From positions 310,001 through 374,000 of the forward strand of contig NZ_JANUXW010000002.1 in the NCBI RefSeq assembly GCF_024834045.1: a stretch of 64,000 nt of DNA. Reading direction: 5' to 3'. Shown one piece after another: positions 42,106-53,493 of this stretch. Numbering within the stretch: position 1 is the first letter of the stretch; the number at the start of each line of letters is the position of its first letter. Origin of the DNA: Neisseria montereyensis (GTDB taxonomy: Bacteria > Pseudomonadota > Gammaproteobacteria > Burkholderiales > Neisseriaceae). Below the pieces are notes generated by a model. That model had not been told where the DNA came from. It searched no databases and worked only from the letters and a program-made list of their open reading frames with translations. Both the position numbers and the translations under genes were made by a program.

Positions 42106-42771
42106 ATGTTATCTCAAAAAGCACTGGTCATTTTTTCAGGTGGCCAAGATTCTACGACTTGCCTACTTCAGGCGATTCATACTTATGGGCGTGAAAACGT
42201 TCAAACTATTACATTCGAATACGGACAGCGTCATGCTATTGAATTAGAACGTGCACGTTGGATTGCGGCAGATTTGGGTGTGCCGCAAACAGTATTAAAT
42301 TTGAATCTGATCCAACATATTACACACAATGCACTAATGGACAATGCTGCTGATATTCAGACGGCCGCAGACGGTATGCCGAATACTTTTGTAGACGGGC
42401 GTAATGCATTGTTTTTACTTTATGCGGCTATTTATGCCAGAAGCCAAAATATTAAAAATATTATTATTGGTGTTTGTGAAACCGATTTTTCAGGCTATCC
42501 CGATTGTCGGGATATCTTTATTAAATCGATGAATGTCACTTTGAATTTGGCGATGAACGATTCATTTCAAATCCATACGCCTTTGATGTATCTGACCAAA
42601 GCGCAAACATGGGCGCTTGCCGATGAGATGGGCTATTTAGACTATATCCGTGAAAAAACCCATACCTGTTACTATGGTGTTGAAGGCGGTTGTGGCGAAT
42701 GCCCGAGCTGTATATTGCGGGAGCGTGGATTGGCTGAATATTTGGCAAGCAAAAACCATATTTCTGTCTAA
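42106..42771 (+). CDS. queC: 7-cyano-7-deazaguanine synthase
   Basis: Makes preQ0 from 7-carboxy-7-deazaguanine, ATP and ammonia in queuosine biosynthesis. The 221-residue product has the PP-loop [37 protein letters not shown] and the zinc-binding cysteine set [20 protein letters not shown] lies in frame at about 42357-42367. Controlled by the riboswitch just upstream. queD follows after 136 bases; queE is not in the window. Confidence 0.95.
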   Translation: MLSQKALVIFSGGQDSTTCLLQAIHTYGRENVQTITFEYGQRHAIELERARWIAADLGVPQTVLNLNLIQHITHNALMDNAADIQTAADGMPNTFVDGRNALFLLYAAIYARSQNIKNIIIGVCETDFSGYPDCRDIFIKSMNVTLNLAMNDSFQIHTPLMYLTKAQTWALADEMGYLDYIREKTHTCYYGVEGGCGECPSCILRERGLAEYLASKNHISV

Positions 42772-42907
42772 TGATGCCTTATCGGGTAATAAGCTGTTTT
42801 ATGATATAAATCATTGTAATTTATGATTAAAATATTCAGACGGCCTTTGAAATATAGATGGTTGGTATCAAACCAATCAGAAGCACTTACACACTACTAA
42901 GAAAAAT

Positions 42908-43336
42908 ATGAAAATTACCAAAATATTCACATTTGATTCATCCCATATGCTTGACGGGCACGACGGAAAATGTAAAAACCTGCACGGGCATACTTATAAA
43001 CTCGAAGTCACAGTTTCAGACGGCCTGATAAGCGGTGGGGCTAAAGATGGTATGGTGATGGATTTTTCTGATTTAAAAACCATTGTTAAACAAGAAATTA
43101 TTGATCCGTTTGACCATGCGTTTATTTATCACGGCGGTAATGAACGTGAAAGTAAAATTGCCTCGTTGCTGGAAAGTTGGCAAATGAAAACCATGAGATT
43201 GGATATCCGTACGACAGCGGAAAATATGGCGATGTATATGTATGGCCGTCTGAAAGTAGCAGGATTGCCGGTATCCGGTATTAAATTATGGGAAACACCC
43301 ACATCATGCGCCGAGTTTGAAATATCGGTATCATAG
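42908..43336 (+). CDS. queD: 6-carboxytetrahydropterin synthase
   Basis: Queuosine pathway enzyme converting dihydroneopterin triphosphate to 6-carboxy-tetrahydropterin. At 142 residues it has the zinc histidines in FDSSHML and NLHGHTYKLEV, MVMDFSDLK, DPFDHAF and WETPTSCAEF. Two DUS copies are in frame (about 43014 and 43243). AAGAAAAAT before the start gives only a weak ribosome site. A DUS at 42836 lies in the gap after queC. Confidence 0.93.
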   Translation: MKITKIFTFDSSHMLDGHDGKCKNLHGHTYKLEVTVSDGLISGGAKDGMVMDFSDLKTIVKQEIIDPFDHAFIYHGGNERESKIASLLESWQMKTMRLDIRTTAENMAMYMYGRLKVAGLPVSGIKLWETPTSCAEFEISVS

Positions 43337-43457
43337 TGCACGAATGGTATCCTGATAAATCCATATGTGCTTGATTTATGTATACAGTATGATTAACTGG
43401 GCTGCGATTTGGTTCTTAAATTGATTAACGATATAATGGCAACCTTATTTTACTCAA

Positions 43458-44630
43458 ATGGTTATGATGAATAATAATACAGAAAACCGGTTTGTTCCGC
43501 CTGATTTCAGCAATCACAGTCCGCTCACTTGGTATCAGGCAGCAGCAGAGCAGCCTGCATTTATCCGCGACCCGGCACAAGCCAAAGCTATTGAATACCT
43601 TGATAGGCTTTGGACCGAGTTGATGATGTTTAAGCGTAAACGTAACCGTTTTTTAGGCCGTAGTTTGCGTTCCCCCCAGTTGCCGAAAGGCTTGTATTTT
43701 TATGGCGGTGTCGGAAGGGGCAAAAGCTTTTTGATGGATGTTTTTTACGGTTGTTTGCCTTACCGACGCAAACGCCGTGTCCATTTCCATGCGTTTATGG
43801 CAGAAGTGCATCAGCGGATGAAAGCCTTGAAAAGCGAACCGAATCCTTTAAAAGCAGTAGCAGCCGAAATAGCACAAGAAACACGGGTTTTGTGTTTTGA
43901 TGAGTTTCATGTGAGCGATATTGCCGATGCTATGATTTTAGGCCGTTTGTTGGAAAATCTGTTTGATGCCGGTGTGGTTTTGGTGGCAACGTCCAACTAT
44001 GCACCTTCCGAATTGTATCCGCAGGGGCAAAATCGCAGCAGCTTTCTACCAACCATTGCTTTAATTGAGGAAAAGTTAACAGTCTTAAATGTAGATGGCG
44101 GTGAAGATTATCGGTTAAGAACCTTAAATCATGCCGAAGTTTTTTATGTGCCGAACGATGAGGCAAACGAGCAAAAGCTGGCTGCATTATTTGCCCGTGT
44201 CGCGCATGATAAAAAACGTAATCCGCAACCGATCACCATTAATGGGCGTGAGATATTGTGTAATGCCCACGATGATAAGGCTATTTGGTTTGATTTTCGT
44301 GCCTTATGCTTCGGGCCGCGTTCGCAGGCAGATTATCTTTATTTGGCCGAGCATTATCAGATGGTTTTTGTGTCGGGTATTGAGAAATTAAGCGAAGCGG
44401 AAAGGGCGGAGGCCCGTCGGTTAACTTGGCTGATAGATGTTCTTTATGATTATCGTGTGAAGTTTTGTGCGACTAGCCAGGTACCCGCCGAAGATATTTA
44501 TTTGGAAGGTGATTTTGCCAATGAATTTGTCCGTACAGTTAGCCGTATGGTAGAAATGCAGTCGGAAGAATATTTGGCGCTACCACATCTTACCTTGGGT
44601 GAAAATAATAAAAAAAATGACGGTATTTAA
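43458..44630 (+). CDS. zapE: Cell division protein ZapE (AFG1-like ATPase)
   Basis: P-loop ATPase of 390 residues related to AFG1/ZapE, which in E. coli modulates the FtsZ ring. Walker A GGVGRGKSFLMDVFY, Walker B RVLCFDEFHVSDIADAMILG, VATSNYAPSELYPQG and LIDVLYDYRVKFCATS are all family signatures. Starts at ATG 43458, 43464 or 43467; none has a clear ribosome site. Monocistronic between queD and ndk. Confidence 0.9.
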   Translation: MVMMNNNTENRFVPPDFSNHSPLTWYQAAAEQPAFIRDPAQAKAIEYLDRLWTELMMFKRKRNRFLGRSLRSPQLPKGLYFYGGVGRGKSFLMDVFYGCLPYRRKRRVHFHAFMAEVHQRMKALKSEPNPLKAVAAEIAQETRVLCFDEFHVSDIADAMILGRLLENLFDAGVVLVATSNYAPSELYPQGQNRSSFLPTIALIEEKLTVLNVDGGEDYRLRTLNHAEVFYVPNDEANEQKLAALFARVAHDKKRNPQPITINGREILCNAHDDKAIWFDFRALCFGPRSQADYLYLAEHYQMVFVSGIEKLSEAERAEARRLTWLIDVLYDYRVKFCATSQVPAEDIYLEGDFANEFVRTVSRMVEMQSEEYLALPHLTLGENNKKNDGI

Positions 44631-44705
44631 CAAAATATTCAGGGTTTTTGTTAGAATGTATGCCCCTGATTTTATAAATCAATAAAAAATTAAAGGAAAC
44701 TATTT

Positions 44706-45131
44706 ATGGCTATCGAACGCACTATTTCTATTATCAAACCCGATGCGGTTGCAAAAAATGTTATCGGTCAGATTTATACCCGTTTTGAAAATAACGGATT
44801 ACGCATTATTGCTGCTAAAATGAAACATCTGACTACAGAAGAAGCGCAGGGTTTTTATGCTGTGCACAAAGAGCGTCCTTTCTTTGCCGATTTGGTTTCT
44901 TTTATGACCAGCGGACCGGTTATGATTCAAGTATTGGAAGGCGAGAATGCCGTAGCCAAAAACCGTGAGTTAATGGGTGCAACCAACCCGAAAGAAGCCG
45001 CTGCCGGTACAATTCGTGCCGACTTTGCAGATTCTATCGATGCCAATGCCGTACATGGTTCGGATAGTTTGGAAAATGCAGAAAAAGAAATTGCTTTCTT
45101 CTTTGATAACAGTGAAATTTGCGCCCGCTAA
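44706..45131 (+). CDS. ndk: Nucleoside diphosphate kinase
   Basis: Balances NTP pools by phosphate transfer through a phosphohistidine. The 141-residue product starts [18 protein letters not shown] and has the active-site His117 in [26 protein letters not shown] before the ATG. A TAGAAT about 50 bases upstream is a possible -10. Confidence 0.96.
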   Translation: MAIERTISIIKPDAVAKNVIGQIYTRFENNGLRIIAAKMKHLTTEEAQGFYAVHKERPFFADLVSFMTSGPVMIQVLEGENAVAKNRELMGATNPKEAAAGTIRADFADSIDANAVHGSDSLENAEKEIAFFFDNSEICAR

Positions 45132-45153
45132 TAAGCATATGGCATTGTTCTTC

Positions 45154-45179
45154 GGGCTGTCTGAACATTCAGACGGCCT
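45154..45179 (+). terminator. DUS terminator after ndk, left arm mutated
   Basis: Right arm is a perfect DUS (TTCAGACGGCC at 45168-45178); left arm reads GGCTGTCTGAA, one C to T change that still allows a G-U pair. Confidence 0.7.
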
Positions 45180-45257
45180 GAAGGTTTTTAAATGACAGCT
45201 TTTGTTTAAAAGCTGAATAAATATATAAAGCTTTCATTTAAAAGCTTTCGAGAGAAC

Positions 45258-46358
45258 ATGAAAACGAATCTACTGAATTTTGATTTAAACGGTTTAACCG
45301 AACATTTTGCACAAATGGGCGAAAAGCCTTTCCGTGCCAAACAAGTGATGCGGTGGATGCATCAGTCGGGTGCGGCCGGTTTTGACGAAATGACCGACTT
45401 GGCCAAATCTTTGCGGGCAAAGTTAAATAACCAGGCCGTAGTAGCCGTGCCTGATTTATTGGTTTCGCAAGAGTCTTCGGACGGTACGCGTAAATGGTTG
45501 TTGGATGTCGGTACGGGTAATGGTGTGGAAACCGTGTTTATCCCTGAATCCGAACGGGGTACGTTGTGTATTTCTTCACAAGTGGGTTGTGCACTGGAAT
45601 GCACGTTTTGCTCAACCGGCAGACAAGGGTTTAACCGCAACCTGACTGCGGCGGAAATTATCGGCCAGCTTTGGTGGGCCAATAAAGCTATGGGTGTGAC
45701 GCCTAAAAACGAGCGGGTGATTTCCAATGTAGTGATGATGGGTATGGGTGAGCCGTTGGCTAACTTTGATAATGTGGTGACCGCATTAAGTATTATGTTG
45801 GATGATCATGGTTATGGGTTGTCGCGCCGTCGTGTAACGGTATCTACTTCAGGTATGGTTCCGCAAATGGATAGATTGAAAGAAGTGATGCCGGTGGCTT
45901 TGGCCGTATCGTTACACGCTTCAAATGATGCTGTGCGTGATCAAATTGTGCCGTTAAATAAAAAATATCCATTGAAAGAATTGATGGCGGCATGTCGTCG
46001 TTATTTGGAAAAAGCACCAAGGGATTTTGTTACATTTGAATATGTGATGCTTGATGGTGTTAATGATAAACTACAACATGCGCGGGAATTGGTAGAGTTG
46101 GTGCGTGATGTGCCGTGTAAGTTTAATTTAATTCCTTTTAATCCGTTTCCGAATTCCGGTTATAACCGTTCGCGTAATGAAAATATCCGTATATTCCGCG
46201 ATGTTTTGCAACAGGCCGGCTTTGTCGTAACCGTTCGTAAAACCCGTGGTGATGATATCGATGCAGCTTGCGGTCAATTGGCCGGACAGGTTAAAGATAA
46301 AACACGCAGGCAGCAGAAATGGCAGCAAATTGTTTTGGAGCAAAGGGGGAATCTGTGA
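45258..46358 (+). CDS. rlmN: Dual-specificity RNA methyltransferase RlmN
   Basis: Radical-SAM enzyme making m2A2503 in 23S rRNA and m2A37 in some tRNAs. The 366-residue product has the CX3CX2C cluster at Cys111, Cys115 and Cys118 ([12 protein letters not shown]), [14 protein letters not shown], and the methyl-carrying cysteine near the end ([10 protein letters not shown]). Its stop overlaps the GTG start of pilW. Confidence 0.95.
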   Translation: MKTNLLNFDLNGLTEHFAQMGEKPFRAKQVMRWMHQSGAAGFDEMTDLAKSLRAKLNNQAVVAVPDLLVSQESSDGTRKWLLDVGTGNGVETVFIPESERGTLCISSQVGCALECTFCSTGRQGFNRNLTAAEIIGQLWWANKAMGVTPKNERVISNVVMMGMGEPLANFDNVVTALSIMLDDHGYGLSRRRVTVSTSGMVPQMDRLKEVMPVALAVSLHASNDAVRDQIVPLNKKYPLKELMAACRRYLEKAPRDFVTFEYVMLDGVNDKLQHARELVELVRDVPCKFNLIPFNPFPNSGYNRSRNENIRIFRDVLQQAGFVVTVRKTRGDDIDAACGQLAGQVKDKTRRQQKWQQIVLEQRGNL

Positions 46359-47122
46359 AATTAAAAACATTAGGTTTGGTATTGTCTTCAGCATTGGTGT
46401 TAAGTGCATGTGCCGGAGCGGGAGGAGCTCGCTCAAGTGCGCATGATAAAGCTGATCAGATTGCCAATATTAAAACGCAATTGGCTTTGGAATATATGAA
46501 AGCCAAAGATTACCGTCAGGCCGTCAATAGTATTGATGAAGCATTGGCGGCAAATTCAAAGAATGAAAATGCTTGGCTAATTCGTGCACAAATTTATCAA
46601 TATCTGAAAGTTGCCGATAAAGCCGAGGAAAGTTTCCAAAGAGCATTGGCTATTCAGCCCGATAGTGCGGAAATCAATAATAATTACGGTTGGTTTTTGT
46701 GTAGCGTTCAGAATAGGCCGAATGAATCGATTCGGTATTTTGATAAGGCACTTTCCGACCCTACTTACCCTTCACCTTATATTGCTAATTTGAATAAAGG
46801 GATATGTAGTGCGAAGATGGGGCAGTATTCGCTATCCGAAGCATATTTTGAACGTGCATTGGCCGCGCAACCGCAGTTTTTCCCGGCATTAAAAGAAATG
46901 GCGCGAACAAAAATGTTGGCAGGCAATCTAAGTGATGCCGATTATTACTTCAGGCAGTATCAAAGTAAAATCGACTCATTGAGTGCCGATGATTTATTGT
47001 TGGGATGGCAGCTCTATAATGCTTTGGGTGATACGCAGGCTGCGTATGAGTATGAAGCTCAGCTGAGAGCTAATTATCCTTATTCCGAAGAATTGCAAAC
47101 GATTACAACAGGACGCCTGTAA
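46355..47122 (+). CDS. pilW: Type IV pilus biogenesis/stability lipoprotein (TPR)
   Basis: Outer-membrane-associated TPR lipoprotein needed for stable type IV pili (PilW in Neisseria, PilF in Pseudomonas). From GTG 46355, which overlaps the rlmN stop and has GGGGGA at 46345-46350, the product is 255 residues with a lipoprotein signal ([16 protein letters not shown]) and about five to six TPR repeats ([40 protein letters not shown]). Upstream ATG 46319 would spoil the signal. Ends TAATG into rodZ. Confidence 0.9.
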   Translation: MKLKTLGLVLSSALVLSACAGAGGARSSAHDKADQIANIKTQLALEYMKAKDYRQAVNSIDEALAANSKNENAWLIRAQIYQYLKVADKAEESFQRALAIQPDSAEINNNYGWFLCSVQNRPNESIRYFDKALSDPTYPSPYIANLNKGICSAKMGQYSLSEAYFERALAAQPQFFPALKEMARTKMLAGNLSDADYYFRQYQSKIDSLSADDLLLGWQLYNALGDTQAAYEYEAQLRANYPYSEELQTITTGRL

Positions 47123-48015
47123 TGACTGACAATCAAGCAACTGAACAACACACACAAAATAATGCTGCGATAGAGTTGGGAGAGAAATTAAGGAAAGAAC
47201 GGGAGCGAAAAAAACATTCGATTGGCGAGGTGGCCGAGCGTTTGAAGCTTTCTGCACGCCAAATTGAAGGTTTGGAGAGTGGTAATTATGAAGATATGCC
47301 GGAATTAGTTTTTGTGCGTGGTTTTTTACGTACCTATGGCCGGTTTTTAGGTATAGACGATGAAGAAATGTCGTCCTATCTAGATAGAATAGTCCCTCAA
47401 AATCGTAGTAATGTTTATGCTGTCGATCGAAATGGCGGTTCATCATTTAATTATCAGCAAACCGAAGTCAAAAAATCATTTCCAAAGTGGATTTTCGGTG
47501 TATTAGTCTTGGTATTGATTGGCGGCGGCGTATATATTTGGCAAAGTAAATCTAATTTAGAATATGCCAAGCAAAATGATTCGACACCATCTGCCCAGTT
47601 AGAAAATGCATCGAATGCAGATTTGCAAGCAGGTAATATTTCCGTTGTGGCGATGAGTAGCGATGCCGTAGCGTCTGCCATTCTTAATCCTGATTCTACT
47701 CAAAATGCCTCAGGTGCTGCTTCGGCTGTGGCTCAAACTGCTTCGGCACCTGCCGAGGGTTCCGCGCCGGTTGCCGGCGAGTTGGTTGTTAAAGTTCGCT
47801 ACCGTTCCAAATTGGTTATTAGAGATAAAGATGAGCAATTGGTGATTAATGAGATTGTTCCGGCTGGCAGCGAGCACCGCTTCCAAGGTGGAGCTCCTTA
47901 TAATGTATGGATAGGTTACGCATTAGGTGCAACAGCTAATTATGGCGGGCAGGAAGTTGCCGTCCGGAAAAATATGGTGGGTAAAACCACTTCGTCATTT
48001 ATTGTAGGTCAGTAA
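47122..48015 (+). CDS. rodZ: RodZ-like cytoskeletal HTH membrane protein
   Basis: Bitopic membrane protein of 297 residues in the RodZ family, linking the MreB cytoskeleton and wall growth in rod-shaped cells. N-terminal HTH ([38 protein letters not shown]), a single membrane helix ([20 protein letters not shown], about residues 117-138), an Ala/Ser-rich linker and the C-terminal DUF4115 domain ([36 protein letters not shown]). TAATG overlaps on both sides couple it to pilW and ispG. Confidence 0.88.
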   Translation: MTDNQATEQHTQNNAAIELGEKLRKERERKKHSIGEVAERLKLSARQIEGLESGNYEDMPELVFVRGFLRTYGRFLGIDDEEMSSYLDRIVPQNRSNVYAVDRNGGSSFNYQQTEVKKSFPKWIFGVLVLVLIGGGVYIWQSKSNLEYAKQNDSTPSAQLENASNADLQAGNISVVAMSSDAVASAILNPDSTQNASGAASAVAQTASAPAEGSAPVAGELVVKVRYRSKLVIRDKDEQLVINEIVPAGSEHRFQGGAPYNVWIGYALGATANYGGQEVAVRKNMVGKTTSSFIVGQ

Positions 48016-49286
48016 TGAGTCATTCTACCCTGAAGCGCCGTCAAACCCATCAAGTACAGGTTGGCCATGTTATGGTCGGTTCCGAATCGCCCGTTGTGGT
48101 TCAATCTATGACCAATACCGATACGGCCGATGCCGTAGGTACGGCAGAACAAATCAAGGCGTTGAGTGATGCCGGTTCGGAAATTGTACGGATTACAGTC
48201 AACAGCCCCGAAGCGGCTTCTAAAGTTTCGGAAATCAGAAGTCGCTTAGATGATATGGGATGTTTGACGCCGCTTGTGGGCGATTTCCATTTTAATGGCG
48301 AAAAACTATTGAAAGAGTTTCCCGATTGTGCCAAAGCATTGGCAAAGTATCGTATTAATCCGGGTAATGTCGGTAAAGGTGTTAAGGGGGATGAAAAATT
48401 TGCCTATATGATTCGTACGGCGGCAGAGCATGATAAAGCAGTCCGTATCGGCGTGAACTGGGGATCTTTAGATCAAAGTTTGGCCAAGCGTATGATGGAC
48501 GCCAATTTAACTTCCGCCAATCCTAAAGCGCCTGAAGAAGTGATGAAAGAGGCGTTGATTGTCTCGGCATTGGAGTCGGCTCAAAAAGCGGTAGACTTAG
48601 GATTGCCTGAAAATAAAATTATTTTGTCTTGTAAAGTGAGTTCGGTACAGGATTTGATTCAGGTATATCGTGATTTGGGCAGCCGTTGCCAATATCCCTT
48701 GCATCTTGGATTGACTGAGGCGGGTATGGGTAGTAAAGGCATTGTGGCTTCTACAGCGGCATTATCTGTTTTATTGCAAGAAGGTATCGGCGATACTATC
48801 CGTATTTCACTGACACCCGAACCGGGAAGCCCGAGAACTCAAGAAGTGGTGGTTGCCCAAGAAATTTTGCAGACTATGGGATTGCGTTCTTTTACGCCCT
48901 TAGTGACTGCATGTCCGGGCTGTGGTCGTACAACCAGCACGGTTTTTCAAGAATTGGCTAGAGATATTCAACATTATCTGCGCGATAAGATGATTGTATG
49001 GCGCACACAATATCCTGGTGTGGAATCTTTAAATGTGGCCGTGATGGGCTGTGTGGTGAATGGACCGGGTGAAAGTAAACTGGCCGATATCGGCATCAGC
49101 CTACCGGGTACGGGTGAGACGCCTGTCGCGCCGGTTTATGTGGATGGCGAGCGGAAAGTTACCCTGAAAGGGGATAATATGGCTACTGAATTCTTAGCTA
49201 TTGTACAAGAGTATGTTGAAGCGAATTATGGTGCGGGTGGTAAGAAACGTAACGAGGCCAAAGTGATTCCGATTAGGTCTGCCTAA
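48015..49286 (+). CDS. ispG: (E)-4-hydroxy-3-methylbut-2-enyl-diphosphate synthase
   Basis: Iron-sulphur enzyme of the MEP isoprenoid pathway (also gcpE). The 423-residue product begins with [20 protein letters not shown] and [11 protein letters not shown], and its 4Fe-4S ligands are in [10 protein letters not shown] and [10 protein letters not shown]. Normal length for the proteobacterial form. Start overlaps the rodZ stop by one base. Confidence 0.95.
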   Translation: MSHSTLKRRQTHQVQVGHVMVGSESPVVVQSMTNTDTADAVGTAEQIKALSDAGSEIVRITVNSPEAASKVSEIRSRLDDMGCLTPLVGDFHFNGEKLLKEFPDCAKALAKYRINPGNVGKGVKGDEKFAYMIRTAAEHDKAVRIGVNWGSLDQSLAKRMMDANLTSANPKAPEEVMKEALIVSALESAQKAVDLGLPENKIILSCKVSSVQDLIQVYRDLGSRCQYPLHLGLTEAGMGSKGIVASTAALSVLLQEGIGDTIRISLTPEPGSPRTQEVVVAQEILQTMGLRSFTPLVTACPGCGRTTSTVFQELARDIQHYLRDKMIVWRTQYPGVESLNVAVMGCVVNGPGESKLADIGISLPGTGETPVAPVYVDGERKVTLKGDNMATEFLAIVQEYVEANYGAGGKKRNEAKVIPIRSA

Positions 49287-49374
49287 CTGACTTTTTATCT
49301 ACTGAAGTATTTCAGACGGCATAATGCCGATATATTGAGAAAAGACATTTTAAAGATAAAAGAAAAGGCAGAAT

Positions 49375-49776
49375 ATGGTTTCTGATTTGCGTGATTTATT
49401 GTTGCGTCTTTATCTGATAAATAATATTCAGGTGGAACATAAAGTCTTTATTTATACCTATCTGGGGGTGAGTGATATTGCGGCCAATCCGTTTCAGTTT
49501 GTTAGTGCGGATTTACTGGAACATGTTAAAAAAAGCGTGATTTTGCAAAATCTACCTTCGGGTGAAATGATTCAGGCTTTTATTTATCCGGTCGGACATT
49601 TGGGTCGTAAGCATGATTGGGCTGTTGAAAATATTATGCTGTATGGTAATAAAAACGGTGTATTGATATCAATTGATTTGGATAAAGAAAGTATCAGCCA
49701 GTCGGATAAATACAAACAATTTATCGGATTAACCACCAGCATGTTAAGACAGTTTATCAATGGCGGTATGATATAA
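49375..49776 (+). CDS. Conserved hypothetical protein between ispG and hisS
   Basis: A 133-residue cytoplasmic-looking protein without a signal or membrane helix. It starts MVSDLRDLLLRLYLINNIQV, continues TYLGVSDIAANPFQFVSADL and ends LTTSMLRQFINGGMI. AAAGGCAGAAT precedes the start. No family is recognised. Codon use is like the neighbours and the frame is clean, so I regard it as a real gene; it shares the orientation of ispG and hisS, with a DUS on each side. Confidence 0.7.
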   Translation: MVSDLRDLLLRLYLINNIQVEHKVFIYTYLGVSDIAANPFQFVSADLLEHVKKSVILQNLPSGEMIQAFIYPVGHLGRKHDWAVENIMLYGNKNGVLISIDLDKESISQSDKYKQFIGLTTSMLRQFINGGMI

Positions 49777-49809
49777 ACAGGCCGTCTGAAAAATTAAAGA
49801 ACAATATAT

Positions 49810-51105
49810 ATGGGAACAAAAATCCAAGCCGTTAAAGGCATGAATGATTTGCTGCCGGTAGAGCAAAAAGATTTCAAATTAACAGCGTCTTTTTGGCAGG
49901 CATTTGAAGATACGGTCAGCCGTTGGGCGGGTCGCTTCGGTTATCAGCAAATTCGTACACCGATTGTCGAGCAAACCGGATTATTCGTGCGTTCAATTGG
50001 TGAAGAAACCGATGTGGTCGGCAAAGAAATGTATACCTTTGCCGATTCCAATGATAAGTTGAGTTTAAGTTTGCGCCCTGAAGGAACTGCATCTTGTTTG
50101 CGAGCGGTGGTCGAACATAATCTGCTTTATAACAATCCGCAAAAATTATGGTATATGGGGCCGATGTTCCGCCGTGAACGGCCGCAAAAAGGCCGTTATC
50201 GCCAATTTCATCAAGTCGGTATCGAAGCCTTAGGATTTGAAGGGCCGGATATTGATGCGGAAATTATTGCCATGTCGGCAGATTTATGGAAAGAATTGGG
50301 CATTCGTGATTATCTGACGCTCGAAATCAACAGCTTAGGTAACCGTGAGGAGCGTGCTGCACACCGTGCTGCATTGGTGGCTTATCTTAGCCGTTATGAG
50401 GATAAATTAGATGAAGACAGTAAACGCCGCCTTCATACCAACCCTTTGCGTGTATTAGACAGTAAAAACCCGGATTTGCAGGAAATTTGTAATGCCGCAC
50501 CGCATTTAACTGATTATTTGGGTGAGGCATCCCGCGCACATTATCAGCAGTTCAAAGCCATGTTGGATGGCTTGAATATTGATTATATTGAGAACCCACG
50601 GTTGGTTCGCGGATTGGACTACTACAACCAAACCGTATTCGAATGGACGACAGATAAACTCGGCGCACAAGCAACGGTTTGCGGTGGCGGGCGGTATGAC
50701 GGACTAATTGAAGAGCTAGGTGGAAAACCTGCACCATCAATCGGTTTTGCCATGGGTGTAGAGCGCTTGCTGTTGTTGGTGCGTGAGTACGGTAAATTGG
50801 CTTTTCAGACGGCCCCTGATATTTATGCCGTTCATCAGGGAGAGGGCGCGGCTTTGCAAGTGATGAAGTATGCGCAAGCACTCCGTTCAGATGGATGGCG
50901 GGTATTGCAACATTCGGGTTATCAAAGTTTGAAAACACAAATGAAAAAAGCCGATGCTAGTGGAGCACGCTTTGCATTAATTGTTGCACAAAGCGAGCTT
51001 TCAGACGGCACGGTTACATTAAAAGATATGTCGGGGCGGCATGCTCAGGTGACTGTTGATGCCGCTTTATTAAGTGATACTTTAGAACAATGGAAGAATA
51101 ATTAA
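49810..51105 (+). CDS. hisS: Histidine-tRNA ligase
   Basis: Class II synthetase of 431 residues charging tRNA-His. Motif 1 region [19 protein letters not shown], motif 2 [19 protein letters not shown], histidine-binding [15 protein letters not shown] and motif 3 [12 protein letters not shown], then the anticodon-binding domain. DUS copies are in frame at 50804 and 51000. Stop is immediately followed by the yfgM start (TAA-ATG). Confidence 0.96.
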   Translation: MGTKIQAVKGMNDLLPVEQKDFKLTASFWQAFEDTVSRWAGRFGYQQIRTPIVEQTGLFVRSIGEETDVVGKEMYTFADSNDKLSLSLRPEGTASCLRAVVEHNLLYNNPQKLWYMGPMFRRERPQKGRYRQFHQVGIEALGFEGPDIDAEIIAMSADLWKELGIRDYLTLEINSLGNREERAAHRAALVAYLSRYEDKLDEDSKRRLHTNPLRVLDSKNPDLQEICNAAPHLTDYLGEASRAHYQQFKAMLDGLNIDYIENPRLVRGLDYYNQTVFEWTTDKLGAQATVCGGGRYDGLIEELGGKPAPSIGFAMGVERLLLLVREYGKLAFQTAPDIYAVHQGEGAALQVMKYAQALRSDGWRVLQHSGYQSLKTQMKKADASGARFALIVAQSELSDGTVTLKDMSGRHAQVTVDAALLSDTLEQWKNN

Positions 51106-51732
51106 ATGGCAGCACATATTGAAGAACAAGAAGAACTTGAGAACTTCAAATACTTTTGGAATAAATGGGGTCGTTGGCTGTTCGGTATATTGTTATTGGC
51201 GGCATTAGGCTATCTTGGTTATGTTTTCTACCAATCGCAACAGAATAAGCAAAATCAGGAAGCTGCTGGCGTATTGATTCAAATGGTAGAGAAAGAGCAG
51301 CAGTCAAAGAATGCCAATATCAATGCCGATTTACAAAATTTACAGCAAAACTATCCCGATAGTATTGCTGCAGCTCAGGCCACGTTAATGGCTGCTACCA
51401 AAGAATTTGATAATGGTAAATACGATATAGCGGCAGGCCATCTGAATTGGGTATTGAAAAATCAAAAATCCCCACCGGTTCAGGCTTTGGCCGTACAACG
51501 GTTGGCCGTTGTAAAACTGCAGCAAAATAAATTTGATGAAGCTTTAGCGGTTTTAGGAACCAAAGTTGATAAGGCATTCGAACCTTTATTGTTGGAAACC
51601 AAAGGTGATGTTTATGCTGCACAAGGTAAAAATAAAGAGGCCGTGCAAGCTTATGAGCAGGCTTTGGCACAAATGCCGGATGATGCTTTTAATCGGGAAA
51701 ACATACAATTTAAAGCCGATCAATTGCAATAA
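51106..51732 (+). CDS. YfgM family periplasmic chaperone-like TPR protein
   Basis: Inner-membrane-anchored protein of 208 residues. A cytoplasmic N-terminus (EEQEELENFKYFWNKWGRW) precedes one membrane helix (about 24-43, LFGILLLAALGYLGYVFY) and a periplasmic TPR-like domain (YDIAAGHLNWVLKNQ, KEAVQAYEQALAQMP). In E. coli YfgM works with PpiD near the Sec translocon. The hisS-yfgM-(bamB)-der order is widely conserved; bamB is missing from between here. Confidence 0.88.
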   Translation: MAAHIEEQEELENFKYFWNKWGRWLFGILLLAALGYLGYVFYQSQQNKQNQEAAGVLIQMVEKEQQSKNANINADLQNLQQNYPDSIAAAQATLMAATKEFDNGKYDIAAGHLNWVLKNQKSPPVQALAVQRLAVVKLQQNKFDEALAVLGTKVDKAFEPLLLETKGDVYAAQGKNKEAVQAYEQALAQMPDDAFNRENIQFKADQLQ

Positions 51733-51757
51733 GGCCGTCTGAATGATATCGAATACA

Positions 51758-51784
51758 GGCTTGCGGAAGAATCTTCTGCAAGCC
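51758..51784 (+). terminator. Hairpin terminator yfgM-der
   Basis: GGCTTGCGGAAGA (51758-51770) pairs with 51772-51784 with one G-U pair, followed by a T-rich run. A single DUS lies just before it at 51732-51743. Confidence 0.55.
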
Positions 51785-51834
51785 CGTTGTATTTTAAGCG
51801 TACAATGCAGTAATTATATGAATAGAGTTATATT

Positions 51835-53292
51835 ATGAAACCCACCATTGCCCTTGTTGGCCGTCCTAATGTCGGTAAGTCTACGTTATTTAACCGATTA
51901 ACCCGTACCAAAGATGCTTTGGTTGCAGATTTACCCGGCTTGACTCGGGATCGCCATTACGGACAAGGTAAAGTCGGCAGTAAACCTTATTTGGTTGTAG
52001 ATACAGGTGGTTTTGAGCCTGTTGTCGACAGCGGTATTCTACATGAGATGGCCAAGCATACTTTGCAGGCGATTGATGAAGCAGATGCCGTTGTGTTTTT
52101 AGTGGATGGTCGTAACGGTTTGACGCCGCAAGATAAAATTATTGCTGATAGACTTCGCCAAAGCCCAAGACCGGTTTATTTGGCTGTTAATAAAGGTGAG
52201 GGTGGCAATCGTGCGGTATTGGCAGCAGAATTTTATGAGTTGGCTTTGGGTGAGCCCCATGTGATTTCAGGTGCGCATGGCGATGGTGTATATTATCTTA
52301 TTGAAGAAGTCTTAGAGAATTTTCCCAATGCTGAAGACGATGAAGAACAACCCAAACATCCGGTTTTTTCCGTTATCGGGCGGCCGAATGTAGGGAAATC
52401 CACTCTGGTTAACGCTATTCTCGGAGAAGACCGTGTGATTGCCTTTGATATGGCCGGAACTACTCGAGATAGTATTCATATTGATTTCGAGCGTGATGGC
52501 AAGCCGTTTACGATCATTGATACTGCGGGGGTACGCCGTCGCGGTAAAGTGGAAGAAGCAGTAGAAAAGTTTTCGGTGATTAAAGCCATGCAAGCAGTTG
52601 AAGCATCTAATGTGGCTGTTTTGGTGTTGGATGCACAACAAGATATTGCAGATCAAGATGCGACTATTGCAGGTTTTGCGCTTGAAGCCGGTCGAGCTTT
52701 GGTGATTGCTGTCAATAAATGGGACGGTATCAGCGAAGAAAGACGTGAGCAAGTAAAACAGGATATTGCCCGTAAGTTGTATTTCCTTGATTTTGCTAAG
52801 TTCCATTATATTTCTGCGTTAAAAGAAAAAGGTATTGACGGTCTATTTGACAGTATTCAGGCCGCTTATGATGCAGCTATGATTAAAATGCCTACGCCTA
52901 AAATCACTCGTGTTTTACAGTCTGCAATAGAACGTCAGGCACCACCGCGCTCCGGATTGGTTAGGCCTAAAATGCGTTATGCCCATCAGGGTGGAATGAA
53001 TCCGCCGGTGATTGTGATACATGGTAATTCATTGGGTGCAATTTCAGACAGTTATACCCGATATCTGACACAAACATTCCGTAAAGCATTTCATCTTCAA
53101 GGTACACCTTTGCGTATTCAATATAATGTTTCGGAAAATCCTTATGAGAAATCAACAGATAAACCGACTAAAAAACCGTTGCGTCGGGTGGCATTGAGCA
53201 ATCGTATTGAAAAGCGGGAAGGAAGAAAAGAAGAAAAAAGCCGTTTTAAAAAGAAAACCAAGGTTAGTGTAAAAAAAATGCACAATAAATAG
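51835..53292 (+). CDS. der: Ribosome-associated GTPase Der (EngA)
   Basis: Tandem GTPase for 50S subunit maturation, 485 residues. Two G domains each start [10 protein letters not shown] (about residues 8 and 181) with switch-II DTGGFE and [10 protein letters not shown], and NKxD motifs in AVNKGEGG and AVNKWDG. A KH-like domain ([20 protein letters not shown]) follows, then a Lys/Arg-rich tail longer than in E. coli (about 45 residues). ATTATG-adjacent start with weak ribosome site. Confidence 0.95.
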   Translation: MKPTIALVGRPNVGKSTLFNRLTRTKDALVADLPGLTRDRHYGQGKVGSKPYLVVDTGGFEPVVDSGILHEMAKHTLQAIDEADAVVFLVDGRNGLTPQDKIIADRLRQSPRPVYLAVNKGEGGNRAVLAAEFYELALGEPHVISGAHGDGVYYLIEEVLENFPNAEDDEEQPKHPVFSVIGRPNVGKSTLVNAILGEDRVIAFDMAGTTRDSIHIDFERDGKPFTIIDTAGVRRRGKVEEAVEKFSVIKAMQAVEASNVAVLVLDAQQDIADQDATIAGFALEAGRALVIAVNKWDGISEERREQVKQDIARKLYFLDFAKFHYISALKEKGIDGLFDSIQAAYDAAMIKMPTPKITRVLQSAIERQAPPRSGLVRPKMRYAHQGGMNPPVIVIHGNSLGAISDSYTRYLTQTFRKAFHLQGTPLRIQYNVSENPYEKSTDKPTKKPLRRVALSNRIEKREGRKEEKSRFKKKTKVSVKKMHNK

Positions 53293-53374
53293 TGTTAATG
53301 TTTAGCTTAGCATAGATTTTACTGGCTGAATTACTAGTAGATAAAAACATCATGGCTATCTAAAATAGTCAAGA

Positions 53375-53404
53375 TTGACATAATACAAATCTTTGTTCTA
53401 AAAA
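53375..53404 (+). promoter_or_regulatory. Possible promoter of the azurin gene
   Basis: TTGACA (53375-53380), 18-base spacer, TAAAAA (53399-53404), about 90 bases before the start. The -35 is perfect, the -10 weak. Confidence 0.4.
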
Positions 53405-53493
53405 ATACCTAATAGTGTATGGTGGCTTTAAAATATTACATTACTAAAGTATTTGGTTAAAAATTTTAAACAACCTGTATTCAGGAGTTATAT

